A stretch of 64,000 nucleotides of DNA from Sphaerosporella brunnea (GCA_008704415.1 VXIS01000134.1:1-64000), one strand, 5' to 3'; counted from the first letter of the stretch, positions 45,044 to 55,882 are shown. Numbers and translations are program-made. Notes: generated by a model not told the origin, from the sequence alone.

Positions 45044-46108
45044 TTACTGGCCCGCGAGGTCGTGCACCGGCCCCCATCCCCCGTCGCCTCCGGTGGTGAC
45101 AACCCTGCGGACGACCACGCCGCCCCCAGCGCCGGAAGGGCCTTTGAAAAGGATGTGCCTTATGAACCCAGCCGCGATGTCCGGGTCCGCAGGGGCCGGG
45201 TCCAAGACCACGGCGGCGATCTGGAGGCCGAGGCCTTCTTCCACAGGGGTGTTTATAGAGAAAGGATTCTCACCCCCGACTTCCACAATATTGCGGAAAG
45301 CTTCGTATTGGCTGTGGTAGTACAGCCGCCACTCGTCGCGGAAGCTGACGGCAGCCAGACCGGACCCGGCCACCACGTCCGTCGTGTCGGGGATGTCTTC
45401 CTGCGCTTGGAGATGTTGGCGCCCATCTGGAGGCTGTTTCAGAGCACGTACCTGTCTCGTTCCCGAACCACACAATCTTCCGGATGCGCGCCGGGTCGTT
45501 GTTGGTTCGGTAGAAAAGATGAACGAAGCCTCCCGCTGTGGTCGCAGCAAGCGCGGTGCCGGCGGCAACGTTGTCCGCGGGCACAGCGGCGGCGACGGCC
45601 AGGCCGCCGGCGAGGGGCACCGTGTAGCGCGTGATGTTGGCGTTGACTTGGACGAACAGGTGCAGGTCGTGCTGGCCGGTCGTGGCGCAAAGGTGCGAAT
45701 TTGCGGCTGCTGGAATGTCCGCCCCGTCGAAGCGACCAGGTCCCCAGACGCCGTTCGCCGCCTGCAACCGGTTGGCAACCTGCCCGCCAGCGACGTAGAA
45801 CAGGTCCTGGTAAAGAAGTCGGAAAGTGAGATTGTGTTTTTTTTTTCAGTCATGTGCATCTATCTGTCACTTACCCGATTGCCAAAACGATCAACCGTGC
45901 TCGCAAGGTTCGACCCCGGAGGGGGCGCGAGCCCATCCGCCGTGTTGACAACGCACCTGGCCGCCGGTCCATTCCTCGGGACCATCGCATCAACCAAAGA
46001 GGCCGGGGCCGGAGTTTGGTATTGGACAAAGTAGGGCTCCGATGGTTCCTCAGGCCTGGCGGAGGCGGCAAGCGCTGAATTGCCGGCGATTGAGTGCAGT
46101 ACGACCAT
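45044..46108 (-). CDS. Fucose-specific lectin (AAL family), copy 1
   Basis: Minus-strand gene with three exons (46108-45875, 45806-45452, 45396-45044), 313 residues, the size of Aleuria aurantia lectin. Products of this family are six-bladed beta-propellers that bind L-fucose. Repeated blade motifs are visible: HLFYRTNNDPARIRKIVWF, EWRLYYHSQ-EAFRNIVEVGG and IRHILFKGP, ending VRRVVTTGGDGGWGPVHDL. Intron 1 is GTAAGT to CCAG, phase 0. Intron 2 starts GTACGT; its acceptor (AAG before ACATCC) is chosen because it restores the frame. No signal peptide, so likely cytosolic or non-classically exported. TATA box at 46201-46208. Shares promoter and upstream sequence with the pseudogene copy at 47290-48221. 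A role in glycan recognition or defence is inferred from the family. Confidence 0.9.
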
Positions 46109-46200
46109 GTCTGAGTGGTAGACGTTGCAGTCTAATGTGCGAAAGGGAATGCTTTGGGAGATGTACCGAGGAAAGTGTCTGGAGGCTGGAGGGACAGACC

Positions 46201-46208
46201 CTTATATA
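46201..46208 (-). promoter_or_regulatory. TATA box of lectin gene 1
   Basis: On the minus strand TATATAAG, about 95 bases upstream of the ATG; the same element and spacing occur before lectin copy 2. Confidence 0.75.
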
Positions 46209-47289
46209 ATCTCAACAAACTGCGGACCCGCTTTTCCCCCACCCCTCCTCTTGGCGACGACCAACAACCGCTTTACAGCTGTCGAGGCACTACCAGAAAC
46301 ACGCCCCCGCGATAGCAGCCCTGCAGGTGAGGCAGTTATTATAGGAGCACACCCACATGTAGATCGGCATGACGTGTGTCAATGATGGGTGGTGGAAAGC
46401 TGATCGACCATGCTCTTTTGGTAGTCAAAACGCAAGGAATCCGACCGACCCCTCTCTTGGGTCTGCAGAAGATCTGTTACCTAATGCAGTTCTTCGTCCG
46501 TGTCCAACAGGTCACTTTATGCATGCTTGAACGTATCCGGCCAGTACTGGGAGCTTGGAGATCCAACTAAGGGAGGGGTTAAAATGTGACCCGCAAAAAA
46601 AGAAAAAAAAAACGAACAGGGGCAAACTTAAATACAACCCTAGCCCTAAATCCAGTCACGGGTGTTTATGAGCATGCTTTGTGGGCATATGACAGTCCTG
46701 CCCCCAATCTAAATGCAGACTACTCTACATACACCCTTGGAGAGCTGAGATTAGCTAGCGTGCGCTCATCCGGCTTCTCGTGCTTTTGTTCGATCGATCA
46801 TCCGTACGGCCTATCCCCCGCAGTGTTGAAAGCACGCTAAAGTCTTATATACTGAAGGCCCCGTACCATAATCTATTTCCACATAACTAAGTAGTGTGAC
46901 GTAGGTACATACGTTCGGCGGTTTAACACGCCGGGGAGTGTGGGAAGGCAAAACATCATCTACTCGAAAAACATTAGAATTTATTGTCAGGATTGAGCGA
47001 GGAAAAAAAAAGCGATGGTTGGCTATGTACAGAAAATTTCTCCCCTATATCGTGCCGTTCGGCCAAATCATTTGCGTTCCGTTTGTCAGAGGGAAAACAA
47101 TGCCATCAATGTTCGGCACTTGAAGGGCCGTTAAACAAGGAAAGCAAGAATCAAAAAACCACCGTCCATAAACAAGTTTCGATAGTCGGAACGCATGCAC
47201 CTCCTCGTCTCGGAAACGAAACCAGCACGCCCGCTGACCCATGATATGGGCTGGAGGTCCGTCCATTACTATCCTCGGTAGTCTCCCCG
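46209..47289. other. Upstream region of lectin gene 1
   Basis: 46355-46815 is homologous to about 49588-50310 (shared CTCTTTTGGTAG, AACGCAAGG, and GCTTTTGTTCGATCGATCAT). It is the non-coding part of a duplicated block. The remainder up to the lectin pseudogene shows nothing gene-like. Confidence 0.6.
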
Positions 47290-48221
47290 CCTGCCACTCC
47301 TTTTCGGCGTCGCCACCAGTGGTGGCAGCCCGGCGAACGGTCAGGTAAGGCTGCGAGTTACCGTGCCTGCGGTCTTTAAGGACATCTCGAGGCACTTGCG
47401 GGCGCCCATATTAACCGGAAAACGCTGCCACCCCCCAGGTGAGGCTTCCATTATGTCGGTTCCCGCGTCGGAGATCCAGAGGTACAGCCTCCACTCGTTG
47501 GCCCAGCTGATGGCAGCTATATTCGTGCTGGCTGCCACCGCAAGTGTATTTGGCACTGGCTGCGTCGCTTGAATCTGTCAGCCGAAAATCTAGAAGATCC
47601 TTTTCGGATAAATACTGACCTCCACAGAGACCTCCACCGACCCGGGTGACCACGTCGACCTGGTCAACCTGGCCCCGGGCCCTGTAGAAAAGATGATGGC
47701 AGCTGTGTCCACGGTACAAACCGCAGTCGTGGAAAATTGAGCCGCTGGGTAGCACAAGGTTCTGTTGAAGCAGACCGTTCGCGAGCCAGAAGTGCGTGAT
47801 CCCCACTGCGGTTTGGAAGAAAAGCTGAACTCCGCCCAGAGCGATCGTGGCGGCAATCTTCGAGCCTGCGGCAGCAGGAGGCAGTGCGCTTGGGTTGCCA
47901 GGCAGGTGGAAGGGGCCTTCTGCCCACTCGCCATTCCCGAATTTCTGACGGTTCACAACCCGACTCTGGTCGTCGATGGAGAACACATTCCGGTAAAATA
48001 ATCGGAAAATGAGAGCTTTTTTCTCTTGGAGTTGTGGACATAGCTGCTACTTACCCGTCTGACTTCCGCATCAAAAGTGCAAGCAAGGGACGTGCCCGGG
48101 CGGGCCGTTCCCACTTTCTGCACGTTGCCCGGTGGCCACCACAGCCATGTCCTGACGATCACACGGCAAAGTAGGGCGCGGGGTCGGCGGCTGCAAGCGT
48201 TGAATCGGTGGCCATATCCAT
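47290..48221 (-). pseudogene. Fucose-specific lectin, copy 2 (broken)
   Basis: Same family and gene plan as copies 1 and 3, minus strand. Several lesions are visible. Exon 1 starts MDMATDSTLAAADPAPYFAV and hits TGA where the others read YFVQ, with loss of about 15 codons and a frameshift before SLACTFDAEVRR. The acceptor of intron 1 reads ACCGG instead of ACCAG, just before NVFSIDD. Exon 2 is otherwise readable (GGVQLFFQTAVGITHFWL). Exon 3 (AAISWANEWRLYLW) shifts frame after PVNMG and lacks the last-but-one blade, resuming as VRRAATTGGD near 47335. The promoter and TATA box are intact. Confidence 0.88.
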
Positions 48222-48327
48222 AGTCGGTGGTAGATGTTGAAGTCTGATGTGATGGGTGGAGGAGAGGGCGTTTTGGAGGTATGCTGAAGCAGGTGTTGGC
48301 GCAAAGTCTGGGAGCAAGAACAGGGCC

Positions 48328-48335
48328 TTATATAA
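48328..48335 (-). promoter_or_regulatory. TATA box of lectin copy 2
   Basis: TATATAAG on the minus strand, 107-114 bases before the ATG, with a leader (ATCAGACTTCAACATCTACCAC) almost identical to that of lectin copy 3. Confidence 0.7.
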
Positions 48336-48506
48336 CCTCACAAACCGCGGACCCTCAAGTTCGGAACCACAAAATACTACTACTGGAAAGCGCCCCCGAG
48401 ATAGCCGCTGCAGTTTTCCTAGCAAGTCAGGCAGTTCGCACCAATGCATTCATCGGCATGTTGTGGGCAGCAGTATCCACTGCAGTGTCGATAGTGCTAG
48501 ATAGGA

Positions 48507-49124
48507 CTACACGGCGCTACTAGCAGTATTACTAAGAACGACTGCTATTTTTGGGTTCCGAGTGATATCAAAAATCAAAAGCATGCGCCCGGCCTTCCTA
48601 CGCCCGGGAAGCCTGCAACACCCACCCGTTTGAAAGGAATAAAAAAATTCCAAAAAATAAATAAATGATTTGCCGTTAAAAGCACGCTGGACAGAAATAT
48701 AGCTGGCAGTATTTACAAGACCACCTTGTTGTTTTTGCCCTGCCTTTCTCCCCTGCTTTTCGCCTATCAAATCTACACCGCACACACTGTCTTCGAGCCT
48801 TCTCAGCGTTTCCTCCAACGTTCCTTGTCTCTCCTGTCGTCTTCCAGGCTCTCGCCTCATCGCTCTCTTAGCATCTGTAGTTATAATCTTTTTGATTGCT
48901 TGCGGTCCGGATCCAAAGGCCCGCTTGATCTGCTTCCAGGCCTGCGTACTCTTTTCCTTATCCTGCACAGTGGCTATGTTTTCTTGGGCAACAATGATTG
49001 GCTGCCCACACTCGCATATTCCCACTCTTCTACTAACCGTCGTCTTATCGTCTGCCGCCGGTGGACCTTCTGCTACCGGTGGACCTTCTGCCTTGCGCTT
49101 TCGCGGCCGCAAGACTGGTGGCAT
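48507..49124 (-). CDS. Hypothetical protein inside the inverted-repeat element
   Basis: 205 residues from ATG at 49124 (an upstream TTG-started frame is ignored). The N-terminus is basic with an NLS-like RPRKRKAE and a tandem EGPP/AEGPPA. A CEC motif (GICECGQP) and a charged helical middle (about 65-130, KEKSTQAWKQIKRAF, RRQERQGTLEETLRRLED) follow. The last 60 residues become AT-rich and hydrophobic and probably are not coded; a splice or earlier stop is likely. The stop codon lies in the left inverted repeat. Not recognised; possibly an element-borne DNA-binding protein. Confidence 0.35.
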   Translation of the reverse strand: MPPVLRPRKRKAEGPPVAEGPPAADDKTTVSRRVGICECGQPIIVAQENIATVQDKEKSTQAWKQIKRAFGSGPQAIKKIITTDAKRAMRREPGRRQERQGTLEETLRRLEDSVCGVDLIGEKQGRKAGQKQQGGLVNTASYISVQRAFNGKSFIYFLEFFYSFQTGGCCRLPGRRKAGRMLLIFDITRNPKIAVVLSNTASSAV

Positions 49125-49351
49125 AGTAGCGGTGGGTGGCGACACCAAAAATGGGCAACTCAGTGACGTGCGTGCATCTAACTGTGGAAAGGTTCGAGAG
49201 CATCAAAACTGCACCCATTAGAGGTCATGGACTGTGAGAATTTCGGCTAGCAGCCTGAGGCAGCGGGCTCTTACCGCGGTCGGTGACGCAGCAGAACTCG
49301 AGCGCCGCGGGATATTACGGCGGGTAGCCGGTCGGGGGTGGGAGACGTGGT

Positions 49352-49440
49352 GAATGGTTGAACAGGGGCGGTTGAACGGGGGCGAATGGTTGAACGGGGG
49401 CGGTTGAACGGGGGCGAATGGTTGAACGGGGGTGGGATGG
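49352..49440 (+). repeat. G-rich minisatellite
   Basis: Tandem alternation of GGTTGAACGGGGGC and GAATGGTTGAACGGGGGC units, five to six copies, inside the inverted-repeat element. The minus strand is C-rich. Confidence 0.75.
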
Positions 49441-49587
49441 GGGCGGTGGCAACTTGAGCGGGCGTCGCTCACCTACGGTCACTCACCGATGAGGTTGAAC
49501 GAGCCAATGACATGCACGCACTAATCTCGGTAGCTCCCCTTTTAGCCTGTGTAGTCCTATCTAGCACTATCGACACTGCAGGGGATA

Positions 49588-50310
49588 ATGACAGAAAGTG
49601 ATGGTCCATGTCGCCGGCTCTTTTGGTAGGTGTCTTGTACAATACACTTGCAAACCGTTTAGAGTAAAAGGCTCATAGGTGGAACGCAAGGGGTGCGGTA
49701 TGGGCCCCTCACGGGCCAACAGAAAATCTATCAAAGCAGATCTTTATTCGTCTCCCTTTGGGATTAGCGATCGAGAGGGGCTGGTTTTAGTGGGCGATAT
49801 TGATAGCCATTGACACATCACTTCATGCGTTCCTAAAAGCACCCAGCCGTTCCGGGGTGGTTTCCAGCTGGAAGAAAACCTCTTAGATCCTGGACAACGG
49901 AAAACAAGGGACGGACCAAAAATGACGGTGATGATGAAGCCGACACCCACAGCACACGGTGATAGACCGGAATTTTATGCACGCCCCCACATTTGCTCCC
50001 AGCTGAACGACGCGCGGCTGTGCTCTGATGCGTCCGGTGATGCCATTGTTGGGGTTTGCCCGGACGAATCTCAGCGTGAGGCCAATCGAATGGCAAAACT
50101 TGAATCCAACCCTGACCCTAACTCGACCTGCATCCATCACCTATTATGCTTGTCGGTATGCATCGGTCATGCATATGGCAGGTCTAGTCCCTATATGATC
50201 ATTGGTAGACTAAGTCCTTGCAGAGTAGAGCTGAGGTGAAACAACCAGCTAGCGAGCACTCATCCGATAGGTTGTTTCTCGTGCTTTTGTTCGATCGATC
50301 ATGGGAATAT
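49588..50310. repeat. Duplicated lectin-upstream segment
   Basis: Continuation of the block homologous to 46355-46815: CTCTTTTGGTAGG, AACGCAAGGGG, a CAGAAAATCT block, a degenerate AACCCTGACCCTAAC at about 50109, and CTCGTGCTTTTGTTCGATCG near 50278. Non-coding. Confidence 0.6.
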
Positions 50311-51701
50311 TTACTTGCAACGGCAGAACAAAGTGGATGTATTACTCAAACCAGGTTGCCGCATATTCACAGAAATATGCCCTCAAATCAGACGGCATTA
50401 ATTACGTATCGCTGAGATGTCGGTATTCGTACGCCAGACTCCCAGACTTTTGTTTTCTGATGCGTTGATCGATATATCCCCTGGACCGTAGAAATAGAGT
50501 TTGAGTGCCAAATGGCAGCCCGGCCGATAGCATGACAGCCCCGTCTTGGTCCCATAGAGACGATCCAAGCCAGTGCCTAGCATGCCCGCTTTATGCATGC
50601 GGGGCTGTGTAAGTTTACGTTTCTTAGTGCTGTCAATATAAACACGTTGTTAGGCGCATGTGTGACAGATCAGGCCTTCGTCGCCCTCAAAACGAAGGCA
50701 ACCTGGCGTCAGATCGGCAGTAACACAGCAGGATACAACCGTCCAAGCAGCAGGTCCCTTGGATATATCTGATCGGTCGCAAAGTATCCTAGCGATCCCT
50801 ACCAACCCCCACACTAGTCTTAGATTCTTAAGCATTGATCTAGCTCTCTAATGTGTTTCTGGTAGACTTGTTCTCTTTTCCTTGTCGCATCGACGTCTCA
50901 ATACTTTTGGGTGAGGGGTTAGGGTTGTCGGTGTCATCTATTCGTCATGCAAGATCGACACTGCTGCATGCAGCTTGAGCTCAGAGTGGGGTATGTAGGT
51001 ATGGCCCCGCAGCCTGCGTCCTACGGAAGACCAGTGTAATCGCTCTGGCGGTATAGTTGATCAATTAACGGGAAAGCTTAAGGTGCATGAATCATTTGAT
51101 CAAAAAAAATCAATAATCAAGACACCCCCGCCGATAGACTCCCAGGATCCGGACTACGGCCACTCAAAAACTGATTCAATGGTCGAAAAGAAAATAGTCC
51201 ATAGAAACTGTGGCTGGCAAAGACTGCTCACATGCGTATTCAAACTATAGGATTCCTTCGTTTCCGGCCGAGAGCATATTGCAAACAGCAGGTCTGAAGG
51301 CCTTTCGCTGACTGGTTCGTTGATACTTGAAGGTAGACCTTGAACTGCAGTAGCTTTTCAAGGCAGCACCAAACTGCTCTATCGTGAAAACATGGCGGAT
51401 CGTATACCTGTCCGATGGGCTAGACTACCCTCTGGTTCCTGCTTCACTACCAACCTGCGACGGGCTACCTCACGCGCTGCGGCTGTCTTCCATATACCTT
51501 GGCTATCCTGTGCCGTGCCGTTATCTCTTTTCTCCCGGTGTAGTTACACGTCAGTGGGTGGGTTGGAACAAGATATTTTCTCCGTATAGCGGTTCGATGC
51601 GATTCGAAAGAAACGCCGAATCGCATCCCCTGAACTCTCAAGAACTGAGACACTTCACGATTCGCGCGTCGGCCCAAAACTTTCTTGCGCAGGCAGCGAC
51701 A
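50311..51701. other. Gene-free stretch
   Basis: No gene supported. Telomere-like GGGGTTAGGGTT at 50915-50926. Confidence 0.4.
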
Positions 51702-51947
51702 ATGGAACATCCTAGGAAAAGGCTGTCCTTAAACTCGAGCTCAAGCACGAGGTACGCTGCTAGTAGCAACTCGAATGGTGATCGCACGGACAACAGCGCA
51801 GACGAACAGGTGCAGGAGGAAAGACGAGAGGAGGAATCGGCATGCCGGCCCCGGGGTGTGTGGAGGAGAACGTCGCCCGGCCAGAATTCAGAGGCTTTGG
51901 GCCTATTCGGAAGTCTGGCACCAATAAAGCTAGGAGCCGTTTCATAG
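51702..51947 (+). CDS. Hypothetical small hydrophilic ORF
   Basis: 81 residues starting MEHPRKRLSLNSSSS in a good start context (GCGACAATGG), with a Ser/Asn-rich first half and an acidic-basic stretch EQVQEERREEES. No domain. It could be the first exon of a larger gene (a GTACGC donor-like site lies at the Arg codon near 51751) or noise. Confidence 0.25.
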   Translation: MEHPRKRLSLNSSSSTRYAASSNSNGDRTDNSADEQVQEERREEESACRPRGVWRRTSPGQNSEALGLFGSLAPIKLGAVS

Positions 51948-52838
51948 GTCACCCCGTTGCATTCTTGGAAGGATTTGCGAGGCGTTTTTTCCAGCTGAAA
52001 CCCACCTCGGAACGGCCTGATACGTTCAGGCCTGCATAAAGTGACCTGTCAACGCTATCGCTTTTACCAAACAAGGGACGCGAACAAAGAATTGCTCTGA
52101 CACATTGTCTGCAGCTCAAGAGGGGTCGACTAGACTGTGGGGGGTGTTGATACCGAATTGCTTGCGTTCCGACTACCAAAAGAGCCGGGGAAATGGTCGA
52201 TCACGTTCTGTCAATGTACTACTTCCCATCATTGATACACAAATGCTGAGGTACACTAGCGCACAAAAATGTGAGTTGACGGACCTGGGCCGTGACCTGG
52301 CACCACATTGCTCGCGACGACTTGACCGTAAACACACCAGCATAACTCGCCATGAACTGGTTAGGATCATTGAGCAACCATGCCTTGGGCCGTCCCTACA
52401 GAACTGGCGGGTTGTGTCTGTGTGTAATTTATTGTCCGCATGTAATCTATGTAAATCATGGCACTGGCAGACCCTCCACTCATTCCTGTCCAAATCCTGT
52501 CCGCCGCCTCATCCGACAGCGGGCTGTGATCGATGCGGAGGGGCAAAGGACGTGGCGTTGCTTTTTCTTCACGAAATTGCGGGCGGTTTTATAGTTACAC
52601 ACGCCGGCGAGTGTGCGTCCACACACACTTTCTGTGCGTCAGTTTGTGGAGCGGCATGAACTTGCAACTGTGCAACTTCCCTGTCGTGTGCGACTTCCGG
52701 GTATGGTTGTGAACAGGAAGATGGGGAAAAGCGTGGGGTTCGCTGTTCGTGAGGTCATATAGGGCCTTCCTCCCAACCTTTACTCTTCCTTTGCACACCT
52801 CCTCTCCTACATCAGACTTCAACATCTATCACTCAAAC
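51948..52838. other. Spacer and lectin copy 3 promoter
   Basis: No gene. From about 52750 the sequence matches the promoter of lectin copy 2: GTGAGGTCATATAGGGCC stands where copy 2 has GTGAGGTTATATAAGGCC, so the TATA box is weaker here. The leader ATCAGACTTCAACATCTATCAC is shared. Confidence 0.55.
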
Positions 52839-53903
52839 ATGGCACTGCACATAACGGCCGAAGATTCGGCGCTTGCTGCCTCCGCCGTCCCCGGGGACCC
52901 ATGGACCTACTTTGTCCAGTTCCAAGCTCCTGACATTGCTTTCAAAAATGCAATGGTCTCGCAGAACGACCCGACGATCACTGGCGTTATCAACCCATCG
53001 CCCTTTCTTGGCCCGAAGCTCGCGAGTACGATCGATGCTGATGGTGTTCGGGTAAGTGGTAGCTGCCAGTATGTACACAGCCTGAAGAGTGAAAAACAAC
53101 TTACTTTACCAGAACGTGTTCTACCTGTCACCGCTGCAGCCGCAGCCGCCGCCGCCGCAGCCGCAGGCGCGGGTTTTCAACCTTCGGAAAACCCCACTAG
53201 GCATCTGGGAACCTGGTCCCTTCGACGGGCGAGTCATTCCAGCTAACCCGCAGTCGCAAATTTGCGCCACGATCGTTCCTCTCCCCGCTCCCCCACACGC
53301 AGTTCATCTGTTCGTCCGAGGCCAGGCGGGATTCTTGCATTTCTGGGCCGTGGGAGATGCGGTCTTCGATGAGGTAGTGCCGCCTGGAGGCGCGCTGCTC
53401 GGTACAGCGCTCACTGCGGTCCATGTGCCCGACTTGGCCGCCATGCATCTCTTCTACCAGACCGAGGATGCAGGGGTCAGGCGCATTATCTTCGCCGGTG
53501 GTGCCTGGGGACGTAAGTGCTCTCCTTTTTAAAAAGGCTCTTCTAGATTATCGGCTCACGTATTCAAGCCCCGGAACTGGTGCCCGGGACGTTCTACGCG
53601 GTGGCTGGGACTGGTCTGGCTGCCATCAGCTGGGCCGACCAGTGGAGGTTGTACTTCAATGACGCCCCACATGGCACGATCAGAGAAGTCGGAGGTCCAC
53701 AGGCGATGGATGTGTCCCTATTTGATGGCGACGTCGCGGTTGCTGCTGTGAACTTGCACGCCGTTGGGGAGATTAGGCACGTCCTTTTCAAAGGTCCCGC
53801 GGGCGGTATCTTTGGCAACCCAGTCGTCGTTCGCAGGGCCGTCGGCGCTCTCGTTGATGGCGTATTCGTCTGGCATCCGCAGCAGGACCTCCCGGGTCCA
53901 TAA
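52839..53903 (+). CDS. Fucose-specific lectin (AAL family), copy 3
   Basis: Three exons (52839-53051, 53113-53512, 53569-53903), 315 residues. Intron 1 is GTAAGT to CCAG, phase 0, at the same place as in copy 1. Intron 2 is GTAAGT to CAAG, phase 1. Blade motifs: AVHLFVRGQAGFLHFW, MHLFYQTEDAGVRRIIF, AAISWADQWRLYF and EIRHVLFKGPAGG. At the start of exon 2, where copy 1 has VAGGQVANR, this copy carries a P/Q-rich stretch (LQPQPPPPQPQA) from CCG/CAG codons, likely a surface-loop expansion. No signal peptide. Binding of fucosylated glycans is inferred from the family; binding residues per blade were not checked against structures. Confidence 0.9.
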
Positions 53904-54748
53904 GGGGCGGACCACCAGCGCACATCTCGATTGAGCGAGCGCGCTCATTTTCTGGAAGGAGGAGGATGCATGCGTTGAGTTCGTCGAAACTTGGTTATTT
54001 AACCGCGAAACCCACAAAAAATGTTTTTATTCTGAGCAATCTTATGGAATTTTGGCGGTCGTGTAGTATGTTATCGGCATTGTTTTCCCTCTAAAAAACA
54101 CGTGATAAAACTCACAGAATTGATGTGTATGGGAAGCCTCACCATGCGCAAGCGTTCTCTGAATTTCCGGTCGTGCAAGCGGTAACGCCGATGAATATGG
54201 AAGTTACAAGGCTGTGGGACTCTGGCCGGACAAGCGACAGCAACATGTTTCTCTATTCCAAATCTTAAAGCTAGAGTCGCATTACTTCGATCAGCCGCTG
54301 GCGTAGCCTCCGACCTTCCGCTGGTGACGAAATTCTAACCCCCAGTACTTGTGTTGGTGTGTTGCGACCTCTATCCAACCTCCACCACACAATTTGTAGA
54401 TTTGTTCCACCATAAGCAGAGGCAGAAAAATAGTTGGAGCTTCAAAAAAACGAAGCTTGTGTTGCGTGATGTCGTTTCACCTCACATTTTGTATGCAAAA
54501 TCCCCCTCCGGAAAGCCCTCAAAACGGCCTCACACCACATCCGATTTTGCTCTCCCTCTTTTAGACCCTTTGAAGATTGTATTTCATGTGTTTTTCTGCT
54601 TTCTCAGCCAGCGAGCACTTTTTTTGATAAATGACAATTTTTGGTGGCTTGGTGAACAGCGTGTTTTGGCTGTGAACTTGTGAAAACAGCGAAATTTCTT
54701 CCTAGTACTGTAGATACTTAGGTAGGTACATCGGGGGACTTCCCGGCG
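53904..54748. other. Gene-free stretch
   Basis: 3' flank of lectin copy 3, then A/T-rich sequence without a supportable gene. Confidence 0.4.
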
Positions 54749-55109
54749 CTCTATAGGAGGCCGCTAGATCGCCCGATAGAAGCATTCACTTCCCGTCACT
54801 TTCGGCAAAAATTGTATTGAGACGATGCCGGGGGGAGGGGGCATGAGGCCGTGGGGTCCTAGAGAAAAGGCCGGCAGGGGTTGCGTCCAGCGGACAAAAT
54901 CTTCGACAGACCGCTTTTGGAACTACCAGAACCTGGTTCTTTATATATTTTTTGTTTCTAATGACGCGTAGGCTCCATATTCGATAGAAAAGAGGAGGCA
55001 CCCCCCTCCTTACTTGACGGGTCTATTTTTCTATTTGGCTGGCTCACACATCCAGTTCTATTGCCTATCAAACCTCAAACCGCTGTTCTATCGGCCTTTT
55101 ATAGAGCGA
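54749..55109. mobile_element. TIR-bearing repeat, copy 2
   Basis: The left end begins CGCTCTATAGGAGGCCG and the right end in reverse begins CGCTCTATAAAAGGCCG, imperfect inverted repeats. The left 200 bases are the reverse complement of 40385-40564. Non-coding. Confidence 0.55.
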
Positions 55110-55189
55110 TGGGCAGTCAACCATTATGTTTAGCAGATCCGTCTGCGAAACGCCCGCTCAGCGTGCACGCTATCCTCCAACGGATCGGA

Positions 55190-55740
55190 CCAGAACAACG
55201 AGCTTGCTGAGCTCAAGGCGAAAGTGGCCAACAAGGACGACGAAAGCGCTTGCCGGCTTGAAACACCCGATCAATCTCACCGGGTGTTCTCCCGAGCTCC
55301 GGAAAATCGCCGGGAACCATCAGACCGGTGATTTTCCTCCAAATCCGGTATCCCGTCCCAAGGTAGACCAGTTAGTAGCGACGGTCCTGGAGGAGGACAA
55401 GTGGACGATGGCAGCAAGGCGGTCAGTCTTTTGCCCACATACAGGGTGGCCGCAGTTGACGCCTGAGATATGTAGTAGCAATAAGGTGGCGGAAAGGATA
55501 TGATGAGAGACATCCGGTATCCCGCCTTTGACGCCACGCCCAGCAACGGCCCGGCCCGCAGTTTATGTCGGTCTGGTGGTGCCACCTTCGATTCGCCGGG
55601 GCCGTCTCCGGGGTTCGAACGGCGGCGACTGCCAGCAAGTCAGGCTAAGTTCCCGCCGCCAAGGAAGAACTCGAACAGATCGCGTTTGGTGTAGCAATGC
55701 ATTGTTTTGTGTTAAATCAATCGTTGAATTGGGTGGGTAA
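55190..55740 (+). pseudogene. Broken copy of the coiled-coil gene's 3' part
   Basis: Tracks the 41605-43191 gene from GAGCTYGCYGAGCTCAAGGCG through the GGCTTGAAACACC block, the P/S-rich tail and the CCGCCAAGGAAGAACTCGA end (CCCCCGAGGAAGGACTCGA in the gene), and even into the 3' UTR (GAATTGGGTGGG at 55734). Multiple substitutions, indels and stops. Interrupted by the insertion at 55356-55511. Confidence 0.8.
55356..55511 (+). mobile_element. Truncated LINE insertion with 13-bp target duplication
   Basis: Flanked by ATCCGGTATCCCG at 55343-55355 and 55512-55524; the intact gene has this site only once (CTCCGGTGTCCCG). The insert carries GGGTGGCCGCAGTTGACG and TGAGATATG, matching the LINE 3' UTR at 33611-33640. 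A short 5'-truncated copy with a variable-length duplication is typical of LINE integration. Confidence 0.75.
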
Positions 55741-55882
55741 TTTTGTGCTTGTTTGTAGTTTTCAGCCGTTCGAGCAGGAAGACATTCGTTATCTCCGGCA
55801 TATATTACACCAAGTTTCACGGCTTTGAAAGCGCTGTGCAAGAACACCACCGCTTGGATGTCTGAACTGGTCGTGCCAAACG

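Larger units (their letters stand above)
48474..49587. mobile_element. 1.1-kb inverted-repeat element inserted in a duplicated lectin promoter region
   Basis: Perfect 33-bp inverted repeats (48480-48512 and 49549-49581, starting CTGCAGTGTCGATAGTG), extended to about 39 bp with one mismatch. Comparison with the upstream region of lectin copy 1 (46355-46420) shows continuous homology on either side and nothing in between, so 48474-49587 is an insertion. It contains one minus-strand open frame (48507-49124) and a G-rich minisatellite. No target duplication is clear and no known transposase motif is seen; the superfamily is unassigned. Confidence 0.7.
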
